Positions 9,357-17,700 of a stretch of 64,000 nucleotides of DNA are shown piece by piece. This stretch comes from Chitinophaga alhagiae (GTDB taxonomy: Bacteria; Bacteroidota; Bacteroidia; Chitinophagales; Chitinophagaceae), in the NCBI RefSeq assembly GCF_003568665.1, contig NZ_QXMH01000001.1, positions 1,302,001-1,366,000 on the forward strand. The letters run 5' to 3'. Within the stretch, counting starts at the first letter, position 1; each line of letters begins with the position of its first letter. Both the position numbers and the translations under genes were made by a program. The notes under the pieces are model-generated. The model searched no databases. It was not told where the DNA came from and worked only from the letters and a program-made list of their open reading frames with translations.

Positions 9357-10065
9357 AGTACGCAACCTTGGTAAAACATTCGGCAATGTACACGCCGTAC
9401 AACAAATATCTTTTACAGTAGCGGAAGGCGAAAACCTCATTCTGCTGGGTACCAGCGGCTGCGGCAAAACCACCACGCTGAAAATGATCAACCGCCTGCT
9501 GGATCCGGACGAGGGCACCGTATTGCTCAACGGTACAGACACGGCTACCATACCGCCTGCCCGGCTGCGGCGCGGCATGGGTTATGTACTGCAGCATACC
9601 GGCCTGTTCCCCCACTACACCGTGGCGGAAAACATAGCGGTGGTACCGCGCCTGCAACACTGGAAAAAGGAAGATGTACGGGCCCGCGCCGCCGCCCTCA
9701 TGCAGAAATTGGGCCTCACCTGGCAGGAGCATGCGCACATGTACCCGCACCAGCTGAGCGGCGGGCAGCAGCAACGAGTAGGCCTGGCCCGGGCGCTGGC
9801 GGCAGACCCGCCGGTGCTGCTGATGGACGAGCCCTTCGGCGCCCTTGACCCTATTACCCGCAACAGGATACGCCAGGAGTTCAGCGAGCTGGAAGAATTC
9901 AGGAAAAAGACCATCATCATGGTTACCCACGATGTGCAGGAAGCATTTGCCCTGGCCACGCGGGTGTGCCTGATGGACAAAGGGCGCATTGTTCAGATGG
10001 GAACACCGGAAGAACTGCAGCAACGGCCGGCCAATGAATTTGTGCGCGCATTCCTGAAATTATGA
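9349..10065 (+). CDS. egtV: ABC transporter ATP-binding protein, EgtV/OpuCA-like
   Basis: A 238-residue ATPase with Walker A (GTSGCGKTTTLKMINRL), Q-loop (VLQHTGLFPHYTV), signature (LSGGQQQRVGLARAL), Walker B (VLLMDEPFGALDP) and H-loop (VTHDVQEA). It belongs to the quaternary-amine (OpuC/ProV) group but lacks the C-terminal CBS pair of OpuCA. In streptococci and Helicobacter, relatives of this type (EgtV) energise ergothioneine uptake. The neighbouring permease fusion, egtB and egtD make ergothioneine or a betaine precursor such as hercynine the likely ligand. It overlaps the upstream flavoprotein gene by 8 bases. A general betaine/choline importer remains possible, so the symbol rests on context. 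Confidence 0.75.
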   Translation: MIEVRNLGKTFGNVHAVQQISFTVAEGENLILLGTSGCGKTTTLKMINRLLDPDEGTVLLNGTDTATIPPARLRRGMGYVLQHTGLFPHYTVAENIAVVPRLQHWKKEDVRARAAALMQKLGLTWQEHAHMYPHQLSGGQQQRVGLARALAADPPVLLMDEPFGALDPITRNRIRQEFSELEEFRKKTIIMVTHDVQEAFALATRVCLMDKGRIVQMGTPEELQQRPANEFVRAFLKL

Positions 10066-10116
10066 ACCGATTTATGATGAACACTTTTTCAATCCCTGCC
10101 TGGCAGGCCCGCAACC

Positions 10117-11664
10117 ATGAACGAATTTTTTGAATTTCTGCAATCGCAATCCGGCAAACTGGCGCAGCAAACGCTCACGCATATCAACCTCACACTGATA
10201 TCCGTGGCCATTGCCATAGCGCTTGGCGTGCCGCTGGGCATTCTCATTGCCCGCAGGCCGCGCCTGGCCGGCGTTGTGCTGGGCTTTGCCGGCGTAATGC
10301 AAACCATTCCCAGCATTGCCCTGCTGGGTTTTATGATACCACTGCTGGGCATTGGCCCCCAACCGGCCATTGTAGCCCTTTTCCTCTATGCCCTGCTGCC
10401 TATTGTGCGCAACACCTATACCGGTATCAACGGCGTAGACCCTACCGTGAAAGAGGCGGCGCGCGGCATGGGCATGACCGGTAACCAGGTGCTGTTCAGG
10501 GTAGAGCTGCCGCTGTCCATGCCCGTGCTGATTGCCGGCATCAGAACGGCCACGGTCATCAACGTGGGCGTGGCTACGCTGGCGGCATACATTGCGGCGG
10601 GTGGGCTGGGAGAATTTATTTTCGGCGGCATTGCCCTTAACAATACCCATATGATACTGGCCGGCGCCATTCCCGCCGCCTTGCTGGCGCTCCTGTTCGA
10701 TTTTTTGCTGGGCAGGCTGCAAAAGAGACTAAAATGGCGCCTGGGGCTGGCCGCAGTGGCCGGCATTGCCGTGCTTTTCCTGGCCATGCTGCTCGCCACT
10801 TCCTCTGCCGGCAAGCTGCTGGCGGGCTTTACGCCCGAGTTCATGGGGCGGATGGACGGCTACCTGGGCCTCAAAAAAGTATATGGACTCAACATGCGCA
10901 ACGTAGTGATCAACGATGCGGTCATGTACCAGGCCATGCATGAGAGCAAGCTAGACGTGATCAGCGGCTATAGTACAGATGGGCGCATCAAGGCATTTGA
11001 CCTGGTAACGCTGGAAGATGACAAAACCATTTTCCCGCCCTACTACGCCGCCCCGCTCATACGCAGCGGCATACTGGAACAATACCCCGGGCTGGAAAGC
11101 ACGCTCAACCTGCTGGCAGGCCGCATTTCCGATTCCGTAATGACGCTGCTGAACTACCAGGCGGATTTCCTCAAAAAAAGCCCTGAAAACGTGGCCAGAA
11201 ACTTCCTCCGGCAACAAGGTCTTTACCGGCCGCCGCGCCGTGGCAATAAAGGCGTGGTGCGCATAGGCTCCAAGATCTTTACCGAGCAATACATTCTGGT
11301 AGAAATGTACCGGATGCTTATAGAAGGCCATACAGACCTGGCCGTTTCTTCAAAAACAGGGCTGGGCGGTACCAAGATATGTTTTGACGCACTGACCAAT
11401 AACCAGATAGATTTTTACCCGGAATACACCGGCACCGGCCTGCTGGTGCTGCTGCAGCCGCCTGCGGACGCCATTACCCGTCTTGTGCAGCATAAAGACA
11501 GCGTATACCAATACGTACAGGCACAATTTATGCAGCAATATAACCTCCGGTGGCTGCGGCCCATCGGTTTCAATAATGCCTACGCGCTGATGATGCAGCG
11601 TAAAAAAGCGGATGAACTGCATGTGCATACTATTTCTGACCTGGCAAAAATCACCACACCATGA
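10117..11664 (+). CDS. egtU: ABC transporter permease fused to a (circularly permuted) substrate-binding domain, EgtU/OpuCB-CC-like
   Basis: A 515-residue inner-membrane protein. Residues about 20-200 are the permease, with the EAA loop at EAARGMGMTGN. An extra helix at about 208-228 leads to the binding domain. In OpuCC/EgtU-type domains the segment GSK-FTEQ...GLGGT...YPEYTGTG...ISDLAK comes first and AGF-PEF...DGY-GLKK-YGL...YSTDGRIKA...FPPYYAAP comes second. Here the second part lies at about 235-370 and the first at about 378-515, so the halves are swapped. The stop overlaps the egtB start (ATGA). It would import a trimethylammonium compound; ergothioneine or hercynine is inferred from the operon. 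Confidence 0.78.
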   Translation: MNEFFEFLQSQSGKLAQQTLTHINLTLISVAIAIALGVPLGILIARRPRLAGVVLGFAGVMQTIPSIALLGFMIPLLGIGPQPAIVALFLYALLPIVRNTYTGINGVDPTVKEAARGMGMTGNQVLFRVELPLSMPVLIAGIRTATVINVGVATLAAYIAAGGLGEFIFGGIALNNTHMILAGAIPAALLALLFDFLLGRLQKRLKWRLGLAAVAGIAVLFLAMLLATSSAGKLLAGFTPEFMGRMDGYLGLKKVYGLNMRNVVINDAVMYQAMHESKLDVISGYSTDGRIKAFDLVTLEDDKTIFPPYYAAPLIRSGILEQYPGLESTLNLLAGRISDSVMTLLNYQADFLKKSPENVARNFLRQQGLYRPPRRGNKGVVRIGSKIFTEQYILVEMYRMLIEGHTDLAVSSKTGLGGTKICFDALTNNQIDFYPEYTGTGLLVLLQPPADAITRLVQHKDSVYQYVQAQFMQQYNLRWLRPIGFNNAYALMMQRKKADELHVHTISDLAKITTP

Positions 11665-12806
11665 GCCTGACCGAACAATACAGGAACGTAAGGAAACTGA
11701 CAGAACGCATTTGCAGCCCATTGCACACGGAAGACTACGTAGTACAGCCGGTTGGGGACGTAAGTCCGCCCAAATGGCACCTGGGCCATACCACCTGGTT
11801 TTTTGAGACCCTCATACTGAAACCTCACCTCACCGGCTATACGGAGTTTGACAGCAATTTCAACTATGTATTCAACAGTTACTACGAAAGCCTGGGGGCA
11901 AGGGTGATACGCACACAACGCGGCAACCTCAGCCGCCCTACGGTAAACGATGTCTACCGGTACCGGGCACACGTAGACCAGGCCATGGAGCAATTGCTGG
12001 CCGCCCCGCTGAGCGAAGCGGTGCGCACATTGGTGGTATTGGGCTGCAACCACGAAGAGCAGCACCAGGAGCTGCTATGGACGGACATCAAGTACATCCT
12101 GGGCCACAACCCGCTCTTCCCGGCGTATGATACGGCACTGCCCGCCAGAGAGCCGGCCGGGCGCCCCGGGTGGATCAACGTGGAAGGAGGCCTATGCGAA
12201 ATAGGTTATGCAGGCAATGGCTTTTGTTATGACAATGAGCTGGGCCGCCACCAGGTATACCTGCAGCCTTTTAAGATCGCCGCATCGCTGGTCAGCAATG
12301 AAGAATACCTCGCCTTTGTGCAACAGGGCGGTTACCGGCAATTTGAGCACTGGTACGCCGAAGGCTGGGACTGGGTAAAGAACAATGCCATTGCAGCACC
12401 GCTGTACTGGTACCACATTGAAGGCAGCTGGTATACCTACACCTTGCAGGGCTTGCAGCCACTGGCGTTGCAGGAACCGGTAACACATATCAGTTTTTAC
12501 GAAGCAGCAGCTTACGCCGCCTGGAAAGGAAGCCGGCTGCCTACGGAATTTGAATGGGAAGCGGCCGCACCGCAACTGCAATGGGGCCGCCGCTGGGAAT
12601 GGACGGAAAGCGCCTACCTGCCCTACCCCGGCTTTCAACGCGTAGCCGGGGCCGTGGGCGAATACAATGGCAAGTTCATGGTGAACCAAAAGGTGCTGCG
12701 GGGCGCCTCCGCATTCACTTCACCGGGCCACAGCCGCCCTACATACCGGAATTTTTTTCACCCTCACCTTCGCTGGCAGTTAACAGGTATAAGGCTTGCG
12801 GTATAA
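11661..12806 (+). CDS. egtB: EgtB, iron-dependent sulfoxide synthase of ergothioneine synthesis
   Basis: A 381-residue protein with an N-terminal DinB-like helical domain (about 1-150) and a C-terminal FGE-sulfatase/C-type-lectin-like domain (about 170-381). The iron site is recognisable in KWHLGHTTWFFE (His40/His43) and in HEEQHQE (His131, His135). The C-terminal signature GHSRPTYRNFFHPHLRWQ is typical of EgtB. The enzyme joins hercynine to cysteine or gamma-glutamylcysteine with O2 to give the sulfoxide; which thiol is used cannot be told here. The start ATG overlaps the transporter stop by 4 bases. No egtC-type amidase or egtE lyase is adjacent. Confidence 0.92.
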   Translation: MSLTEQYRNVRKLTERICSPLHTEDYVVQPVGDVSPPKWHLGHTTWFFETLILKPHLTGYTEFDSNFNYVFNSYYESLGARVIRTQRGNLSRPTVNDVYRYRAHVDQAMEQLLAAPLSEAVRTLVVLGCNHEEQHQELLWTDIKYILGHNPLFPAYDTALPAREPAGRPGWINVEGGLCEIGYAGNGFCYDNELGRHQVYLQPFKIAASLVSNEEYLAFVQQGGYRQFEHWYAEGWDWVKNNAIAAPLYWYHIEGSWYTYTLQGLQPLALQEPVTHISFYEAAAYAAWKGSRLPTEFEWEAAAPQLQWGRRWEWTESAYLPYPGFQRVAGAVGEYNGKFMVNQKVLRGASAFTSPGHSRPTYRNFFHPHLRWQLTGIRLAV

Positions 12807-12826
12807 ACATAAAACAAAACGGAGCA

Positions 12827-13813
12827 ATGATGAAAACAGCCACAGCATTACAGCAAACAGCCACGCAACATTTTTATGAAGATGTAGTGAAGGGATTGAC
12901 GGGCACACCCAAATACCTGCAATCCAAATACTTTTATGACGCCGCGGGCGATGCCCTGTTCCAGCAGATCATGCATACGCCTGAGTATTACCTTACCCGC
13001 TGTGAGCTGGAGATACTCTCTGCCCAGGCTGTGGCCATAGCTGACGCGTTGGGCGCCACGCCGTTCAACCTGGTAGAGCTGGGCCCGGGAGATGCCTCCA
13101 AATCTTTCTACCTGCTGAAAGAGCTGCACCGCCGCCACCCGGAGCAAGCGTATTTCCCCATTGACATTTCGGAGAACATCATCACCCAGCTGCAGCATGC
13201 GTTGCCGGCGCGGTTGCAGGGCCTGCAGGTACAAGGCCTCTGCGGCGAATATATAGACATGCTTAAAACAACAGCCTACTTCTCCCCACGGCGCAAGGTA
13301 GTGATGTTCATGGGCGCCAGCATTGGTAATTTTACGCCGGAAGAAGCCGTGAAGTTCTGCCGCCGCCTCCGGGAACAGATGAATCCCGGAGACCTCCTGC
13401 TCATCGGTTTCGACCTTCGCAAACAACCGCAGATGATACTGGATGCGTATAACGACGGTCAGGGCGTTACCCGGGATTTTAACCTCAACCTGCTTACCCG
13501 CATCAACCGGGAGCTGGGCGCGGATTTCGACATCAACCAGTTCCATCACTTCCCCACCTACGACCCGCTGACGGGGGCCTGCAAAAGCTACCTTGTCAGC
13601 AATACAGCGCAGGAGGTGCTGCTGGGAGAGCACGTCATCCGGTTCAGGAAAGATGAGCCCATATTCATGGAAATATCCCAGAAATACAGTGTGGATGAAA
13701 CGCGGCAACTGGCTGCCGCGGCTGGCTTCAGGCCGGTGCAACATTTCTTTGACAACAAGCGCTGGTTTACGGATGTGCTGTGGGAACTTTCACAAAATCA
13801 TAATGCCCTTTAA
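12827..13813 (+). CDS. egtD: EgtD, L-histidine N-alpha-methyltransferase
   Basis: A 328-residue SAM-dependent enzyme that trimethylates histidine to hercynine, the first step of ergothioneine synthesis. Visible hallmarks are YFYDAAGDALFQQI near the N-terminus, the SAM motif LVELGPGDASKSF, FMGASIGNFTPEEA, and AYNDGQGVTRDFNLNLLTR followed by INRELGADFD. The GGAG at 12821-12824 supports ATG 12827; a second ATG follows directly. It starts 20 bases after egtB and is the last gene of the operon. Its 3' end overlaps the convergent KTSC gene by 47 bases. Confidence 0.93.
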   Translation: MMKTATALQQTATQHFYEDVVKGLTGTPKYLQSKYFYDAAGDALFQQIMHTPEYYLTRCELEILSAQAVAIADALGATPFNLVELGPGDASKSFYLLKELHRRHPEQAYFPIDISENIITQLQHALPARLQGLQVQGLCGEYIDMLKTTAYFSPRRKVVMFMGASIGNFTPEEAVKFCRRLREQMNPGDLLLIGFDLRKQPQMILDAYNDGQGVTRDFNLNLLTRINRELGADFDINQFHHFPTYDPLTGACKSYLVSNTAQEVLLGEHVIRFRKDEPIFMEISQKYSVDETRQLAAAAGFRPVQHFFDNKRWFTDVLWELSQNHNAL

Positions 13814-13976
13814 TATGCTGATTCAGGAAACGGCCTTTTGACCCGGCCGCTTTCATGGCCGCAAATACCTCCTCCGGCACGTTTTTATACTCGTACACAA
13901 TGCCGGATACATACCTGATTCGCAGCGTATGGGTATCCGGGTTGTACCGCATGCTTTGTACTACAGAAGAAGGCAT
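13767..13976 (-). CDS. KTSC domain protein
   Basis: A 69-residue protein beginning MPSSVVQSMRYNPDTHTL and continuing RIRYVSGIVYEYKNVPEEVF, the KTSC fold named for a family often fused to lysyl-tRNA synthetase or found alone. The C-terminus reads GSKGRFLNQHIKGHY, also typical of the family. Function is unknown; a nucleic-acid-binding role is sometimes suggested. The start at 13976 is chosen over 14054 because the upstream codons look non-coding and run into the divergent promoter of the next gene. It overlaps egtD tail to tail. Confidence 0.75.
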   Translation of the reverse strand: MPSSVVQSMRYNPDTHTLRIRYVSGIVYEYKNVPEEVFAAMKAAGSKGRFLNQHIKGHYDFVKVPTAHP

Positions 13977-14038
13977 ACCCACCTTCGCAAAAAAATAATG
14001 CCAATGCTTTCTGGCACAAATTTTATTTTTTATATCAC

Positions 14039-14536
14039 ATGTTTGACGAAACATTGCTCAGCCATATCAAGGAACAACTGATCCGGAAAAACCAGACAAT
14101 AGCCGTTGCGGAAAGTGTTACCGCGGGTTTCCTGCAACTGGCGCTGGCTAGTGCTGATGAAGCGATCCGCTTTTTCCAGGGCGGCATCACCGCTTACAAC
14201 CTTGGCCAGAAATATAAGCACCTGGGCGTAGAGCCTGTTCATGCGGAGCAGTGCAACTGCGTGGATACCCCGGTGGCCGCGGAAATGGCGCGGGCGGTAA
14301 CGCATCTCTTCCGCAGCGACTGGGGCATTGCCATCACCGGCTACGCCACGCCCGTTCCCGAAAGCGGGCAGCAGCTGTTTGCCTGCTATGCCATTGCTTT
14401 CCGCGAAGAAATATTGCTGGAAGGGAAACTGGAAGCCAATGAAGCGCCGGCTATTAATGTGCAGAAATACTACACGGACTACCTGCTGGCTGCCTTTAAC
14501 AATGTGCTGGAGCATGGGTTCCCCAATGAAAGTTAA
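14039..14536 (+). CDS. pncC: CinA C-terminal domain protein (nicotinamide-nucleotide amidase, PncC-like)
   Basis: A 165-residue stand-alone CinA C-terminal domain. The family motif AVAESVTAGFLQLALASADE, GGITAYNLGQKYKHLGV, and a glycine-rich GIAITGYATPVPES segment are present. PncC enzymes deamidate nicotinamide mononucleotide to nicotinate mononucleotide in pyridine-nucleotide recycling. The usual motif AVTGIAGP is changed to AITGYATP here, so activity is likely but not certain. The gene is divergent from the KTSC gene and is followed by about 215 non-coding bases. Confidence 0.75.
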   Translation: MFDETLLSHIKEQLIRKNQTIAVAESVTAGFLQLALASADEAIRFFQGGITAYNLGQKYKHLGVEPVHAEQCNCVDTPVAAEMARAVTHLFRSDWGIAITGYATPVPESGQQLFACYAIAFREEILLEGKLEANEAPAINVQKYYTDYLLAAFNNVLEHGFPNES

Positions 14537-14751
14537 CATATGCCTCGCCGTAGCCCTGTTGCCGGGTTTTCCCAGTTTACCGGATAGCCGAAGCCGGCAA
14601 TATCATTTTAGAGCCATGGCCTAAAAATTGCATATGATCCAGGTTAATATGACAAGCGATACAAAATCAGTATCCGGTTTTGATATCAGTGTAACCAAGA
14701 ATATGCATATAGTTTCTTGTTAATGCGTCACCTGTACTGAAATCCGTCAAT

Positions 14752-17700
14752 ATGAATACCCGGAAAAAAACCGTGGAATCTACCCTTGCCACCGCCCGAA
14801 GTGTAGAAAAAAATCCTCACTCTTCTACAAACGGGCAGGAGGAGCTGGACGTTCGCCAGTTACTGAAAATTATAACTGAAGTGAAGAGCGGGAACTTTGC
14901 CGTACGTATGCCGGTAGATAAAACCGGCCTGGCAGGCAAGATCTGCGATACGCTGAACGATATTATTTCACTGAACGAAACGCTGGTGGAAGAGTTGGCC
15001 ATTGCCCGCAACACCATTGGCCGCCAGGGCAAACTGAACCACCGTGTGGCGCTGCCGCGTACCGCCCGCGGCTCCTGGAACACGGCCGTAGGCTCCATCA
15101 ATACCCTTATTTCTGATCTGGTACACCCTACCCGGGAAATTGCCCACGTGATCAGCTCTGTGGCCAAGGGCAACCTCTCTACTGAAATGCCGCTACAACT
15201 GGAAGGCCACGAACTACAGGGAGAATTTGCCCGCATTGCCACGGAAGTGAACGGCATGGTAAAGCAGCTCAATTCCTTCTCCATGGAGGTAACCCGCGTG
15301 GCCCGCGAAGTAGGCTCTGAAGGGAAGCTGGGCGGGCAAGCCACCGTGAAAGACGTTGCCGGGGTATGGAAAGACCTCACAGACTCCGTAAACCTCATGG
15401 CCGGCAACCTTACCGCCCAGGTGCGCAACATTGCGGAAGTAACAACGGCTGTGGCCAAAGGAGACCTCTCCAAAAAGATCACGGTAGACGTGAAGGGCGA
15501 AATACTGGAGCTGAAAGATACCATCAATACCATGGTAGACCAGCTCAACTCTTTCTCTTCTGAAGTAACCCGCGTAGCCCGCGAAGTAGGTACAGATGGC
15601 AAGCTGGGCGGACAGGCGGAAGTAATGGGCGTGGCCGGCACCTGGAAAGACCTGACAGACTCTGTGAACCAGATGGCCTCCAACCTTACCGGCCAGGTGC
15701 GCAATATTGCTGAAGTAACTACCGCAGTGGCCCGCGGCGACCTTTCCCGGAAAATTACCGTAGATGTAAAGGGCGAAATACAGGAGCTGAAAAATACCAT
15801 CAATACCATGGTGGACCAGCTTAACTCCTTCTCCGCCGAAGTAACCCGCGTGGCCCGCGAAGTAGGCTCGGAAGGCAAGCTGGGCGGACAGGCTACCGTA
15901 AAAGGCGTAGGCGGCGTGTGGAAAGACCTCACGGAATCTGTGAACCAGATGGCCGGCAACCTCACCGCACAGGTACGCAACATTGCAGATGTAACAACGG
16001 CGGTAGCTAAAGGGGACCTCTCCAAAAAGATCACGGTAGATGTGAAAGGCGAAATACTGGAGCTGAAAGACACTATCAACACCATGGTAGACCAGCTCAA
16101 CTCCTTTGCCTCCGAAGTGACCCGCGTGGCGCTGGAAGTAGGTACGGAAGGAAAGCTGGGCGGACAGGCCAAGGTGCAGGGCGTGGACGGTACCTGGAAA
16201 GACCTCACTGAATCCGTGAACCAGATGGCTTCCAACCTCACCAACCAGGTGCGTAACATTGCGGAGGTAACTACCGCCGTGGCCAAGGGAGACCTCTCCA
16301 AAAAAATTACCGTAGATGTGGCCGGCGAAATCGCAGAGCTGAAGAAAACCATCAACACCATGGTAGACCAGCTCAACTCCTTCGCTTCCGAAGTAACCCG
16401 CGTGGCGCTGGAAGTAGGTACGGAAGGAAAGCTGGGCGGACAGGCCAAGGTGCAGGGCGTGGGCGGCACCTGGAAAGACCTCACGGAATCCGTGAACCAG
16501 ATGGCTTCCAACCTCACCGGCCAGGTGCGCAACATTGCGGAAGTGACCACCGCCGTGGCCAACGGTGACCTCTCCAAAAAGATCACCGTAGACGTGGCCG
16601 GCGAAATTGCCGAATTGAAGAATACCATCAACACCATGGTAGACCAGCTCAACGCCTTCGGCTCCGAAGTAACCCGTGTGGCGCTGGAAGTAGGCTCGGA
16701 AGGAAAGCTGGGCGGGCAGGCCCGCGTACCAGGCGTGGAAGGTCTCTGGAAAGATCTTACAGACTCCGTGAACATCATGGCCTCCAACCTCACCTCGCAG
16801 GTGCGCAATATTGCGGAGGTAACTACCGCCGTGGCCAACGGAGACCTGTCCCGCAAAATTGAAGTAGACGTGAAAGGCGAAATAGCGGAGCTGAAAAATA
16901 CCATCAACACCATGGTGGAGCAACTCCGCTCCTTTGCCTCCGAAGTGACCCGCGTGGCCCGCGAAGTAGGCACAGATGGCAAGCTGGGCGGGCAGGCTAA
17001 CGTACCCGGCGTAGGCGGCACCTGGAAAGACCTGACAGATTCCGTGAACCAGATGGCCGGCAACCTCACCGCGCAGGTGCGCAACATTGCGGATGTGGCC
17101 ATTGCCGTGGCCAACGGTGATATGAGCCGGAAAATTACGGTAGACGTGCGGGGGGAAATTCTCCAGCTCAAGGAAACCCTCAATACCATGGTAGACCAGC
17201 TCCGCGCGTTTGCCTCCGAGGTAACACGTGTGGCCCGCGAGGTGGGTACAGACGGCAAACTGGGCGGGCAGGCCTTTGTACCCGGCGTGGCCGGTACCTG
17301 GAAAGACCTGACAGACTCCGTGAATAACATGACCGGCAACCTTACCGCACAGGTGCGCAACATTGCGGAAGTAACCAAAGCCGTGGCCTCCGGAGACCTT
17401 TCCAAAAAAGTGACCATAGATGTAAAGGGCGAAATACTGGACCTGAAGAATACCATCAATACCATGGTAGACCAGCTCAACTCCTTTGCGTTCGAAGTGA
17501 CCCGCGTGGCCCGCGAAGTGGGCACAGAGGGAAAGCTGGGCGGCCAGGCGGAAGTGCCTGGCGTAGGCGGCACCTGGAAAGACCTGACAGACTCCGTGAA
17601 CATGATGGCCTCCAACCTCACCAACCAGGTGCGCGGCATTGCCAAGGTGGTAACCGCCGTAGCCACCGGCAACCTGAAACAGAAACTCTCCGTGGTGTCT

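Noticed and set aside
9349..11664. Plain glycine betaine/choline (OpuC) transporter
   Set aside because: Not excluded by sequence, but less likely because the genes overlap or nearly touch the flavoprotein, egtB and egtD genes.
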